A stretch of DNA of 64,000 nucleotides from Diaporthe sp. PMI_573 (taxonomy: Eukaryota; Ascomycota; Sordariomycetes; Diaporthales; Diaporthaceae), in NCBI GenBank assembly GCA_021399435.1, contig JAJTUP010000013.1, positions 372,001-436,000 on the forward strand. The letters run 5' to 3'. This document shows, piece by piece, positions 1 through 12,597 of this stretch. The notes under the pieces were generated by a model. The model saw only the letters and a list, made by a program, of their open reading frames with translations. It was not told the origin of the DNA and did no database searches. Positions within the stretch are counted from its first letter, which is position 1. Each line of letters begins with the position of its first letter. The position numbers were made by a program, and so were the translations under genes.

Positions 1-3000
1 GATTATATGCCCCCTTCACCTGGCTGCTCAAGTCCGGGCTCGAGCTTGGCTGTGTTTCTTGTTCACCTCCCTTAAAGAGCTTCTTGAGGTCGCCAATTGA
101 TGGGTACTCCATGACCATTGACGTGGAGTCAATATCGATATCTAGTTCCTCGCGGAATCTTGCGGTTATGGTCAAGGACAATAGGGAATCAACACCCAAG
201 TCGCCGAAAAGGCTGGAGTCGGTTAGGTCAGAAACGGCAATGCCGCTTTCCTCTGAAATTATATGCAGCGCAGAGGAAGCCTTGCTTGGCCCGGCTTGAG
301 TCGATGTGACAGCAGGTGCCGGTGCAGCGAATGGGGCGGCTCGCGGAGCAGCTGACGGAGCAGATGATGTGAGTTGAGGCTTCTGAGCCTTCTTACCGCT
401 TTCCAGAGACAGAATTACTGATAGTACGCGCCGAGGTACACCTTGTATCTACGGAAATAGTCAGAAAGCTCCTCAGTCAGAGACGAATATGCAGATTGGA
501 ACCACTTACCGCTAGTTGCTGAAAGCTTGCGACGATCTTGTCACCATCAAAAACGGCCACGTCCCCATGCCAAAGCCTGTCTTTGCCCTCCTGCATGCGC
601 GTGTAAGTCGTGTACGCCTTTTCAAACTTCATTTCCTCATAAATCTGGAATGAACCCCATCCATGATTCATGAAAACCTCAACATCGAGATCACAGCCGT
701 CGTTGCAGTTCATAACGAATCCGCAACTCTGCGACAATGCATCGATGATGGCCGGATGAGTGTGGAACCTGTCGTCGATGTTGCGCTTGACGCTTCCAAA
801 ACTGACCCGACTTGAAGCTTCGAGTGTGTTGCTGTTCAGGACAAACTCATCAATCGCGCGATAGTCGGTGTGGAACTGGGCCAGAGGACGGATCATCCGG
901 TAGACCATAGGTCGGTTGAACCTTGCAGTGGTCTCAGATGCGATGCCTTTTCGGAGCGCCTGCATTTTCTCCTTGATTAAAGCGGCCTCCCCTTGCAGCT
1001 TCCGTTGGTAAGCTCTGTCCTGGAAGCGGATCACGCAACGAGCGTGCTCCTGAAGCTGCCCCTTGTTGTCGAACGACAAAAATTTGCATGTGGCTTCTTT
1101 CGAAGTCCAGTCCACTTCTGCATGCGCTTGAAGTGGCTGAGGTCCCTGAGGCTTTGCGATCAAGGCCTTTGATATGGTCATGTCCCCGACGTCAACCACC
1201 AGCTGGTCGTCACTTAACTGTGGTTGATACTTTTCCACGAGGTATTTCCCGAGGGAGAGGGCCATGTCCGCATAAACCGAAGGAGTACACAAGGGAATGT
1301 TGTCGACCATGTGCCCCTGGATAAGGGGGTTCATGTCTGGCCGGGTAACGTCGGCCTCGACCACGATATTGACACTGTTCCCGTTGAACCCAGAAGTCTC
1401 ATCCACGATTCTATGAATTGTGGTGGTGTCCAGACGGGAAGAACTGCCCAAGATTAAGGGAGGATCGCCCTTTCTGAGTGACCAGTCATTCACATATTGG
1501 ATCCAGTAGTCTTTGAGATCCCAGCTGTAAGCGGGCAAGGGCACAACCTTGTGTGCCGACGTAAAGTCACGATGGTACTCAGCCCACCGGATATCCGTGC
1601 CCACGGAGTAAAGTCGCTTGAGCGAATCGGTGAGGACTTGCCAAGGCGACTTCGATTGCTTGGCAGAACTGGTGCGCTGAGATGTGGGCAGGGTCAGAAG
1701 GTGGGATCCAAGAGTTGCTTTGACCATGGCTGAGACAGCTGGGTGGGGGCCGACCTCCAAGATCACGGTCTCATTGGTGATAACACGCTCCTCTTGGGCG
1801 GTCTGAAGTGCCTTGAGCATGTTTACTGGCTCGCGACAGTGCTTGGCCAGGTACTCAGGGCTGAAGCCCACGTCGGTGTCTGTTGGCAAAACAGTGGTAC
1901 CGCTCAAGGGTCGAATGACAGGCACACTCGGCGCAGAGAACGTTGCACCTGAAGCAACTTCACTGAACTTCTCCAAGATAGGCTCAACCTGAGATGAGTG
2001 AAAGGCGTAAGGGACCTTGAGTATGGTTGTCCTGATCCCAGACTTGTCAAGGACCTTTTCAGCCTTGTCGACTTCGGCTACACTGCCGGCCAGGACCGTC
2101 TCGGTGGGAGAATTGACACAGGCAAACTCGTACTTGATGTCTTTATTGCGGAGGGCATCCTCAATTTCGTTGGCAGAGGCCCTGACAACCAGCATCGAAT
2201 GAGTTCCCTGTGAGCACTTCTCCTGGATCAACTCCGCTCGTCTGCCCACAAGATAGATTGTGTCCGCATCCGAGAGTACACCAGCCGCATTCAAGGCGGC
2301 ATACTCTCCGAGGCTATGTCCGACAACGGCAGCTGGGAAGATGTTCCACGATGCAAGGAGCTTTGCCAGGGCGATTTGCATGCAGATGCTTGCAAGCTGG
2401 ACCGCCACCGGCGAGGAGTCGAGAATATTCTCAGACTCGTCTGCTTCAAGGACGGGTATCACGGATGGGAATCCTAGACACTGCCCAAGATGGTCCAGCC
2501 GACGGATTTCAGTTCGGAAGGTTGAGAAATTCTCGAAATAGAGTCTTCCCATACCCGCGAACTGAGCGCCTTGACCAGTGAAAGCGAAGACGATCTTGTG
2601 GGCCTTAGGTCGGTTGGCCCCTGCTTTGTCCCGAATCGCGGCTTCAACCTGAATTCTCAGATCATCGATGCAGGGAGTTGCCAGCATGACACGGTGCGGA
2701 TGATGGATACGGCGTGCAGTAGTCGTGTAAGACAGCTCATTGATTGAAGCTTCGGGATTCTGCTGGATGAAGCGCAACAAGGATTGAAGATTCCCCTCCA
2801 AAGAGAGTGCATTCTTTGCGGAGATGGCGACAAGGTGACTGGTTCTCGCGTCATTCCCCCGAGAACCAGGCAGAGCACTGATCAGAGGTGCGTCCTCTAC
2901 CAACAAGGCCGTGTTTCCTCCGGCTGCACTGAAGTTGTTGACAAAGACTCTTCTGGGCTGAGAAGCGGATCTCTGCCAGGGCACTGGGCCTTCTCGAGCA

Positions 3001-5541
3001 ATCCTGACATTGCGCTCGTTCAGATCCTTGGGAAACTTGTGGTTGATCCTGGACTTTATGCCGCAATGAGGAGGAATGGTGTTTTCGCGCATCATCAACA
3101 TGATCTTGATGAGACTCGACACGCCAGAAGCTGCTTCTCCGTGCCCAATATTGGCCTTGGCGCTTCCGAGGTAGAGCGGTTGAGTGTCGTTTCTGACTCC
3201 GACCGAAGGTGCAAACGTTTCCAGTACGCTCTGCATCTCGGAAGCATCTCCAGCCTGCGTCCCGGTCCCGTGCATCTCAATGTAGCTGACACTTGACGGA
3301 TCAACAGCATCTTGGGAGCTGTTGAGGATCTTGTTGAACATCGCCCTTTGAGCACCAGAGTGCGGACGGGTGATGGACTCGGCTTCAGCTGAGTGGTTGG
3401 TATAAGCTCCAAGAATCAGGCCAAGAATTGGGTCCTTGTCTGCCACAGCATCTTCTAAGCGCTTTAGAATAACGGTTCCGACACCCTCGCCGCGGCAATA
3501 GCCGTCTGCCGCATCATCAAAGGTCTTGCAATTGCCAGTTCGAGAGAGGAAATAGCCTCGATCCAATCCAGCCGTAAAGTCAGGGTTCGTCAGGATGTTG
3601 GTACCGCCGGTGATAGCAGTATCAATGTCCCTGGCCCACAGAGAGTTGCACGCAATATGGACCGCAGCAAGGCTAGAAGAACAGGCAGTATCCACGGCAT
3701 AGCTAGGGCCGCTAAATTTGTAGAAGTAGTTAATCCGGCCGGGGATGAACGCCCTGTTGCCGCCCGGAATGAAGCTTTGGCGGCTGATATTAGTGATGAC
3801 CCTTGGCACAACGATCGGGATGCAACATACTAGGTATCAATCTTCTGCGCACTATTCGTCTCCATCCAATCGTTGCTCGTTACGCCATAGAAAACACCGA
3901 CCCGGTCCCGTCTCGTAGAAGGGGTTGCGTCAGGGACTATCCCTGCTTGCTCAATGGCTTCGTACGCGGTCATCAAAGCAATACGTTGCGCAGGGTCAAT
4001 CTGTGGTGCTTCGCGGGGGCTAACATTGAAGAACCGCGCGTCAAAAGCAGCGGGATCATCCAACCAACAACCAAAAGGGGCGGCGGAGGTGTTCTTGCCC
4101 GCACCTGTTGGATCATAATGTGTTGCTTTGTTCCAGTGAAGGGGAGGCACTTCCTTGTGTACGTCGAGACCTTCACGAAGGAGGTCCCAGAATGCCTCGG
4201 TGCTGTTTGCTCCAGGAAAACGCCCAGACATGCCCACTATGGCAATCTTGGATCGTTTCCCCGGAGTAGAGGCTGCCTCTGGAGGGCTAGGCGAGAACGA
4301 CGGTTCTTGCTTGAACGATGGCTTTGATCCCGATGGCGGTGCCGGGAGAGAAGATCCCAAGGTGGTCTGCTTAAGACCCGATTGGATCAGCTGGTCCGCA
4401 GCCGTTCCAAATGGAAGAACCCTGAGTTGGGCGTTTTTGAAACCTTCGAAAGTGGTCTGGATGCCGCCCAAGATTTGAGCCCATTTGATTTCCTGCACAA
4501 GAATTCCCTCTACTGCGGCCTTCAACAGCGAGTGGAAATTGTTGGCCTCGAGGGCTTGGCCACTGCTTGCTGACAGAACGGGAACATTCGATGCGAGGGC
4601 CAATTCTGAGTCGGGGAGCTGCCCAAGTGCCTCTCGTACATCCTCCTGGGAGAACAAGTGTTTTGCATGATATGGGGCAAAGATGGGGATGTCCTTGTAT
4701 TTAACACTCTTGAACTCTTCCGAAGCAGTAAGCTGAGCGAGCGAGGATGGTGGACCAGTGATCGTGATCCCATGCAGTGCATGAGCACTAACAAATGGCC
4801 TAGCTGTCAAGGGAAGTGTCTAAACGTGCACTGTCAGCCAAATGGTTCAGAAATGATGAAGAGGGTAGAAAGAATTCTCACGCTTCGCTCGCCAAACTCT
4901 TTGACTGCCTGAGAAGCAGCCTGGCCGGCCGCAACGAGAGACCACGATCTCGAAATACCGGACTGAGAACTGGATCGATCGACCGTTTTGGAGCGCTTGC
5001 CTGCGCTTGCAGCCGATACCCCCGTTCTGAAGGCGACCAGAACGGAGTTCACTGCCAAAGGAAGCAGTTCGACTACATTCTGAGCGCAACTAATCGCAGC
5101 AGCCGCGAGGGCACCAGTGCAAAGACCCAAAAGGCGGCTGTCACGTGAGCTCGGATACTCATGTTTGGCTTGACTGTATCATCTTGTTGTCAGGCCTTAT
5201 TCTTAGATTGGGCAACACTGGTGAAGTACTCACGCGATGAAGGTGGCTATGTGATACATGCAGGTCAGAGACATGTCGAGAGGTATACATTGTCTCGCCT
5301 CCTCCGGAGAAGTCGACCTCCATAGCACCAAGTCCTCGACGGAGGTGAAACGCGGTAGGGACTCTCGCTCCTGAACCGAAAGTTGATATAACTCCTTGCG
5401 AAGACCACTATAGGCCCTCTGGAGGAAATCGCTCAGAAGCACATTGCTACGCTGAGACTCCAGAAGTAGTGTCTTGAGGTGGGGACCGATGTCATAGGTC
5501 TGGTCCCCAAATAGATAAAGGTTGACTTGCGTTGAATGCAT
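1..5541 (-). CDS. Non-reducing polyketide synthase (SAT-KS-AT-PT-ACP), 3' end beyond the window
   Basis: Iterative type I PKS that builds an aromatic polyketide from acetyl/malonyl units. Spliced model on the minus strand: 5541-5234, 5173-4882, 4819-3831, 3783-510, 448-1, open to the edge, at least 1,770 aa. All four introns have GT-AG ends and keep frame. SAT: GLCTG with Cys about 121. KS starts near residue 391 (KIAIVGMSGRFPG); the active Cys is in DTACSSS (about 564), with MHGTGT and NIGHGE histidines. AT: GHSLGEYAAL (Ser about 1020). Product-template domain: IQGHMVDN (His about 1354) and HPAIIDALSQ (Asp about 1544). ACP: LGVDSLL, phosphopantetheine Ser about 1709, after an Ala/Pro linker. 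A second ACP, thioesterase or reductase domain may lie off the edge, so release mode and product are unknown. No disabling change is seen. The P450 and 14-TM pump next door suggest one cluster. Confidence 0.95.
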
Positions 5542-8095
5542 GTTGACTGAGGCCCAGGTGTTTGGTTACAGAACGGGTTGTGTCGACAGCCTGGTGTTTG
5601 AATTGAATAATCTCTGGTAACACATCCGCACGCAAAACTTTGGTACACGTCCTTGAGCAAGTGGTATGGCAAGCCAATATCTATATACCAGCGACGAACG
5701 AGCCTCACCGCCGATTCCCATTACTATTGTGCCGATAGATTTCAATTGTTCCAGAATCCTGTTGTAGGTCTGACTGTGTCTTTGGGTAGGGAGCGGGTGT
5801 TCCGTAAGGCGGAGAGTATGAAAATAGCTTGGAATATGAAAGTCCGACAGCAGCGCCCGACAATTCCTGCCGAGGCTGACATCATGCCGTACTCCCCGAG
5901 ATAGTACACCTTGGAACCGGAGAGCTATATGCCATTATTGGGTGGAAGGAGGCGTACTAGACACGATAGACCTCGGCTGGGGCGACAAGCCTGTGATGAG
6001 ATGCTCACCCATCTTGTCAGCCACCACCGGAAACAGGCGTGTAAGAATCACCGAGTTAAACCCCACCCACATTTCTGGGGTCTCGAGCTCTGAGGAACTA
6101 TCTAGAGAAGTCCGTTGGTACCTACCTGATACTTAGTGATCCCGGCTGAAATTAGAGGCGGGTGGGGCCAAGAATAATGTTCAACACCATCTCTGCCGTA
6201 GTAGAGTGATAGCAATAATAGGACTAGACCCAAGGGATATCAAGTAAAAAGAACAGGTTTGCTTGTACCCCAAGTAGCTTTGGGTTATTTCCTAGTGATC
6301 GAAGTAGTATCCCGAGCAGGGGAATTGCCTACAGAACGCCACCCCTTTTCACTTCCGATTGATCATAGCTCGGAACGGCCATCGTTGGGGTCTCCGCTGT
6401 GTGAATTCTATTCGGAGCCATTCAGCCTCGGCCGCCGTCATCTCCGTCGAAGTGGCCATAATTGAGCCACTTTCTGTGATACGATGAATGCAGGATCCAA
6501 TTATACAACCTGTGATTTGTCACGTGGAAATGCCCGCGATTTTGGGCACTGACAATCTAGTTGCTACTCCTGCAAATTCTAGACTCCTTTTCACGTTTCT
6601 CAAGTTATGCAGGAACTGCACCTGTGTTGCATGTGAGTTAGTAGACACGGGATCCTCACAGGCAGAACGGCCTCGTGACTGACCCCCATTCCATCAAGGT
6701 TGTGACTCACTGTATTGTCTAACTTAATGGTACTTTATCACAGTCATCCAAGCCTGGCTCCGAAAGCCAGGGTCTTCGAGATGGATCTCCCCTCGTCACG
6801 TAGCCTCGAGTCAATACAGAGAACAAAATCCTTCGCGTCATGTGGCATTAAGGCGGCTCCCCATTATTTGGGATCGTGTTGCTGCCAATCACTTGGTTGC
6901 AATCAAGCATGATGCAGCCAAGAACCCTCTCAAGAAGCTGGAAATCCCCACGATCAATTTCCGGCGGAGGGACCGTCATTTGAGGTTCCCGAAAGTGAAG
7001 ATCAGATTTGTCTCGGAATCTGTAGTTATCGCCACAGTACGACATGAAATGCTCTGGACCACCAGGTATGGCCGAGATTAGAAGCCGAGTGTCACTAACG
7101 GATGCCGAGTGCCACAGACGAAAGCTGGGAATCTAATAAAAAACAAGGTAAATGATACATACCGATTTTTGCGTCATCCTAAGCATGTTGTAACTCTTTC
7201 AAAGCCGATCAGATGGGTGCTACAAGAGCCCGAAATGATAAGGCAATTGATACACAACATCCGCGTCATACGGCCACGCATTCTTAGTGGCTCACAACCT
7301 CGTGCACAAGAATCTCTCATCAGCAAGCCCAAATGCTTAAAGATCATCAGTATCACAGAAGCTCAAAGAGACAGGGGAAAAAACGTCTTCATATTTGACA
7401 ATGCCCAAACGCCAAGCGTCGGGCACTCGTAAACACGATACAACCGAGACGCAGCTTCGGCACTATGGAAACATGTAAGCCCATATGCCAAAGGTGGATA
7501 CACCAAAGCTTCTCGGTGATGTAGGTAAGATATCCCGGTATTACAGTCAGCACCGTATTGGTGCCACGAACAGGTACTGGTCTTGGTTTTGGTACAACCC
7601 GACTTCAGTGCGGGAATGTTGTGTAAAGTTGCCTCCGCCTCGGACGGTCTCAAAGTAGGAACCCGCTTTAGACGCAATTGTGCCCTGTACGACCAATTGC
7701 AAGTTTGAGTCATGTCCAGCTGCGGGTGCCACATCAATATTACACTGGTTGTGGCTTCCAAGTCCCGCCGTCGTATGCACATATCGGCTAGTACAGAGAC
7801 TTCAAATGACGTAGCACCAAGATAGATTCTCGTTGCTGGGATGTCTACCTATACGACATATTGTTCCTGTTCAAAGCTGGGAGACATGTCACAGCAGGAA
7901 ACTACCACCCCATGCCCAGTGCCATGTATTTAGCACATGGCCCAAGGACCTCGAGAGCAAGCTCAATCAACGATTGTCGCAAAAAGGTGGTTGAATGAAA
8001 TCTCTATGTTTGATGAAGAAGGCCTGAACAAGCAGCGAAACCACCCGCGTGTTATCTAGAACTGTTGGCGACCAGAACGAGCAAGTCAGATGGGT
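5542..8095. other. Intergenic, PKS promoter side; no gene recognised
   Basis: About 2.5 kb between the divergent PKS start and the 3' end of the P450 gene. Both strands hold only short frames without recognisable domains. A 77-codon frame on the minus strand (7780-7547) looks slightly protein-like but has no upstream exon or family that I can name, so it is not called. The PKS promoter must lie at the left end. Confidence 0.5.
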
Positions 8096-9881
8096 TCAGT
8101 GGTCCACACCAACTGCAGTAACATGATTTTTGCCGAGCATGTAGCCTTCCTTCAACCCTCTCTCCCATTGCTCCTGCACCATGCGCAACGTCTTTTCGCT
8201 GCGTGGCACGAATCTCACCGCGAATGGTTTAGGCGCTGCAAATGCGGTCGGCTCGAAAGCAGTGTCAAAGTCCATGTTCATAGCGGTTGCCTCGGTTCCA
8301 TCGTCCATCAAAGGTGGCCGCACCTCGAAAGCCCACAACAGATTCATCAGGCCTATGTCAAGCGTGTTCTCGCCAAGCTTGGCGCCCGGGCAGATGCGTC
8401 TTCCAGCGCCGAAGGCTGCCGTAGTGTCAGTCCGCGGACGTGCCCGTGGGGAAGGATCCTTGAAGTATCACAAAAAAACAGGGAACTTACCGAAGTGGTC
8501 GCGCTTGTAAGGGTCCCCAGCAGCATACTCTGCACTGTACTTGGGATAATTCAAGAAGCGCTCCGGTCGGAACGTGAATGGTTCGTCGTATCGTTGAGGG
8601 TCCTGGCCGAGGAAAGAGGTATTTGCAAGAAGAACTGTTCCCTTCGGAATCACATAATCCTTGTACTTTACATCTTCGTCGGTGAAGTGCTTGGTGCCCC
8701 ATATTGGAACGGGCCGCAGCCGAAGCATTTCTTTTACGCAAGCGCGAATGTAGGGCAGATTCTGCACGTCGTCAAACCCTGGAGTCCGATCCGGCCCAAC
8801 GACACGCATCAACTCCTCGTAAGCCCGCTTCTGCGCATCTGGAGAAGCAGCCAAATGGAGAATCATGTTGTTCATCGTGACAAAAGATGTCTCGGACCCA
8901 GCCTCGGCCAGACCGCTGATGTTCCACGCAGCGTCCACTTCGGCCAGACCCTGGCCCTTCCATAAAGATTCGTTCTCAAGCAACTCGCGGCCGACACATT
9001 TGGGCGCATAGCCAGCCTCCAACTCCTTTTTGAGGCGGTTCCAGAGTCGCAACCTGGCATCGAGAATCGGCTTTGTGTAGCTCGCAGCGCGTGATCGACC
9101 AGGCTGCAGGAATGGGGGCAGGTTCGCTAAGAAAGGTAGCTCATCCACCAGGAAAGATCCCGGCTTGGACACCTGGCCCAGGATTTTTGAAGTCTTGTTG
9201 GCCTGGCGGACGTCTTCGTGCTGCCAGCTGTTCACACGACGGCCATACGTAGCGGTCATGTGGATGCTGAAAGAGAAGCGCCTTACATGCCAGTAAAAGT
9301 CACGTTGGTTTTTGTTATCGAAGGCAATGTCGTAGAGAAGTTGTTTAGCTTCAAATTCCTGGGCGGGGATGAACGAAGCAGTCATCGGCGTAGAGAGAAC
9401 CTGGTGCGAGACATGACGATAGGCCCGCCATTGAGGACCATATCGCATGGTAAATTGGCGTAAACCCCCAGTAACAACATCGTGAGCCAAAGGGGCAGGG
9501 ACCTTGGAAGAGGTATGGATTGACTGTATTCAAGTTGTGTGAGCTGAGCTTGAGCATGGATGAAATTGGCAGATACCGGGGACATCTTCACACCTGTTTA
9601 TCCATGATCTCCTTAATGGCCTCTGGGCTGTTCAGGACGACCCAGTTGTACCAACCCACCCGGAGCTTGAACACCTCGCCATATTCGAGGCCCCACTTGT
9701 GCATGAAGGCACTCTGTTTTGGCAGTCCAAGTCCAATGCCAACAAGAGGCCACCCCTTCGGCCCCGGCATTATATCGAGCCGACGATCACGACGAATCCA
9801 TATTCCGATCGCAATGGCTGCGGTCACGAGAATGGCCAGAACCGGCGCCCTGAGGAATGGGATGAGCACCTGACTAGCCAT
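8096..9881 (-). CDS. Cytochrome P450 monooxygenase
   Basis: Membrane-anchored microsomal P450. Spliced model: 9881-9594, 9523-8491, 8415-8096, giving 546 aa, normal for fungal P450s. The start is the ATG opening MASQVLIPF; a TTG further upstream was not used. One N-terminal membrane helix is followed by the proline-rich hinge (MPGPKGWPLVG). The K-helix ExxR lies in KEMLRLRP, the PERF-type motif in FRPERFL, and the heme loop FGAGRRICPG carries the Cys ligand at about residue 449. The second intron interrupts just before the heme loop; splicing it restores the motif exactly. It lies between the PKS and the 14-TM pump and is divergent from the pump, so it probably oxidises the polyketide. The CYP family cannot be assigned without a search. 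Confidence 0.93.
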
Positions 9882-10533
9882 GATGACTTTGTTGATTTCT
9901 AAAGAGATCGCGACACTTGAACTCAAGAAAACATCGGGACATCATTCACATTGCATTCAGATGCGCTGGAAATTTTGGTTGGTGGTATATAAGGCGTGCT
10001 ACCTTCGGGTACAATACCATGTCAGACGCCGACCACCAGTGGAAAAGATCGACCCGGATATCCGCGCTTGGACTTGTTGAAGTCATTTGTTCCTCTTGAA
10101 TCGCCAGACTACCAAGTCTGCCGTCAGCCATTCCGGGAATAAGATTTCTCACCCGCTTGCGTGGCACCTTTTGGCTTTTATGGTTCGGTGTCACCTCCGT
10201 TGTCTTGATCATGCATGTGCAAATGCCGTACTATCCAATTGAGTCCGCAGATTTACAGAAATTGCCTTCAGCTTCTGTGTAGATTACTTATGGTGTCACA
10301 CATGGAAAATCATGGCTGGCAAGCGGTGTGGTGTGCCTCGCCTCGGGAACCGATCCAGTCGTACGCCAACAATACGAGCAGCTGAAGCCTTGTCTCTGGT
10401 CTCTGTAAGCCTATCCCTCCCACCTTTCTACCTTCCCCCAATGAATGATTTCCCATAACTCTGGGAAAACATCTCACCACCTTCGTGAGAAACAATCGCC
10501 TTCTCACGTCATATCAGCACAGCCGTACTCAAC
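9882..10533. promoter_or_regulatory. Shared promoter of P450 and efflux pump, with candidate Zn2Cys6 sites
   Basis: A 652-bp divergent promoter between the P450 (minus) and the pump (plus). It holds CGGATATCCG at 10055-10064 (CGG-N4-CCG inverted repeat) and TCGGGAACCGA at 10343-10353. The latter fits TCG-N5-CGA, the pattern known for AflR-type regulators of aromatic polyketide clusters. Both are symmetric sites of the kind bound by Zn2Cys6 dimers. Short motifs like these arise by chance, and no pathway regulator is seen next to them. Confidence 0.3.
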
Positions 10534-12597
10534 ATGTCACAGAAGAGACCACAGATCGGCATCCAAGAGGCTAACTCATCTAGCCGCTCACCTTCCAAGC
10601 ATGAAGGTGGCGATGATATTCGAGGCGGCCAACTTGCGCGGTCGCAGCCTTACGAAAAGTTGTATCCATCTACTTTTAGAGTGGGTCTGACAATCTTTGC
10701 CCTCCTGATCGCTGTCTTGTGCGTTGCCCTAGACAGTACCATTGTCTCGACGGCAATTCCCAGGATCACAGATGACTTTCATGACCTCCACGACGTCGGA
10801 TGGTATGGTTCTGGTAAGCTATATCATCTTCATCACCAAATGATCTGTAGCAAACCAAGACTAATTGCCTCTCAGCTTATCTGCTCACGAAGTGTGCGTT
10901 CCAGCTGTGCTTCGGGAAGGTATACAGAGCTTTTAGTCTGAAGACGACTTTCCTTGCCGCATTACTGCTCTTTGAGATTGGCTCAGTCGTCTGTGCCACT
11001 GCGCCCACGTCCGAGGCATTGATCATCGGGGTAAGTGACTTCGATGGATCCTCCCTCAGCCTGTCTCGGTCTTCACGTTGTCATTGGATCGTCAGTGCTG
11101 ATATTTGCATGTGATTGAAGCGAGCTGTGGCCGGGGTTGGCAGTGCTGGGGTGACGGGTGGGTCGTTCATCATCATCGCGCATATTGCACCCATGGAACA
11201 GCGACCTATGTATCAAAGCTTGACAGGTGGCATGTTTGGCATAGCCTCAATAATAGCTCCTTTGGTGAGTGCCTCTGATGCTGAGGAACACACAGGTGTC
11301 TCGACGGTCTCAACTAACGTCCACGCAATAGGTCGGAGGAGCCCTGACGGACCATATCAGTTGGCGTTGGTGTTTTTGGATTAATCTACCACTCGGGTAA
11401 GGCAAGACTAAAAGTGTGACGACGGCCACTAACGAGACGTTTTGTAGAGCTGTAACTGCCCTTGTTCTCGTTCTAACCCTACGGCTTCCGTCAAAGGACA
11501 GCCCTCTCAAGGATGAGGGCATCATGACAGTCTTGTGGGGCTTGGATCCCCTTGGATTCATGACATTTGTGTCAAGTATCACCAGTCTGCTGCTAGCTCT
11601 AGAAGTGGGTTTCAAGTTCAAAATAAATTCCGAGCATTTCTCGATGTTCTTCAGCTGACAGTCCTCAGTGGGGTGGCACAACCTACGCCTGGGGAAGCGG
11701 CCAAATCATATCACTTTTCGTGGTGTTCACCGTCGCGCTCATAGCCTTCATTGGTATCCAGATCCGGCTTGGCGACAAAGCAACAAGTCAGTCACACCAA
11801 AACGATTCCCAGTTCCCCCTTGCTCGTGAGCTTGAGCGGCACTGACAGCAATCTATGCAGTATCACCTCTCATCGCAAGCCACCGTACCATTTGGTCTGC
11901 TTGTACCTACACTCTCTGTCTCACGGGGTCGTTCTTCGTCGTTGTCTACTTTCTTCCAATCTATTTCCAAGCCGTCAAGGGGGCTTCAGCGCTGCAGTCA
12001 GGCATTGATACTATCCCCCTAGTGGTCAGTCAGGTGCTGGCTATCATCACGGTGGGCGTCCTCACCAGCAAGCTTGGGTATTACATGCCATTCATCTACC
12101 TTTCGGTAGCTCTCTCAGCTGTTGGTTCGGGATTGTTCACTACGCTGTCTTCTGAAACAAGTACCGCCCGGTTGATAGGCTACCAAATCCTGTATGGCGT
12201 TGGCAGTGGGTTTGGGTTCCAGGTTCCACAGATTGCAGCCCAGACTGTGTTGTCATTCAAAGACATACCGACTGGCATTGCCATCACCTTGTTCTTCCAA
12301 AGCCTGGGTGGCTCAATCTTCGTCAGCGTGGGGAACAACGTCCTCAATGACAGGTTGACACGTTACATCGCTTCTCTCAGGCTGCCAGGCGTAGACGCGG
12401 AGCAGGTTGTCCAAGCCGGTGCGACGGCTTGGCACAGAGTGGTCCCCGTACAATACCTTGGCGCTGTGACGAGCGCGTACAACCAGGCGGTAAGACAAAC
12501 GCTTCAAATCGGGCTGATCACAGCATGCTTGGGTTGCATTGGGGCCGCTTTCATGGAGTGGAAGAGCGTCAAGCCGAAAGGTATTGCAGCAAAATGA
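10534..12597 (+). CDS. MFS efflux pump, DHA2 type with 14 membrane helices
   Basis: Proton-coupled exporter of the plasma membrane. Seven exons: 10534-10813, 10876-11030, 11121-11264, 11332-11396, 11448-11604, 11669-11786, 11861-12597; 551 aa; all six introns GT-AG and in frame. A polar N-terminal tail is followed by the first helix and the DHA2 loop ([17 protein letters not shown]). Motif C follows ([12 protein letters not shown]), then [14 protein letters not shown] before the central helices. Length and motifs match the 14-TM drug:H+ antiporter-2 family, which includes cluster pumps exporting aromatic polyketides. It shares a promoter with the P450, so self-protection or export of the PKS product is the likely role. 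Intron 2 (90 bp) has a GGATCC/GGATC arrangement that might be a diverged relative of the mobile introns described here; that is weak. Confidence 0.92.

Noticed and set aside
5138..5233. Longer first PKS intron (to 5138)
   Set aside because: Acceptor at 5174 instead adds in-frame AKHEYPSSRDSRLLGLCTG, the expected SAT sequence before the active-site Cys.
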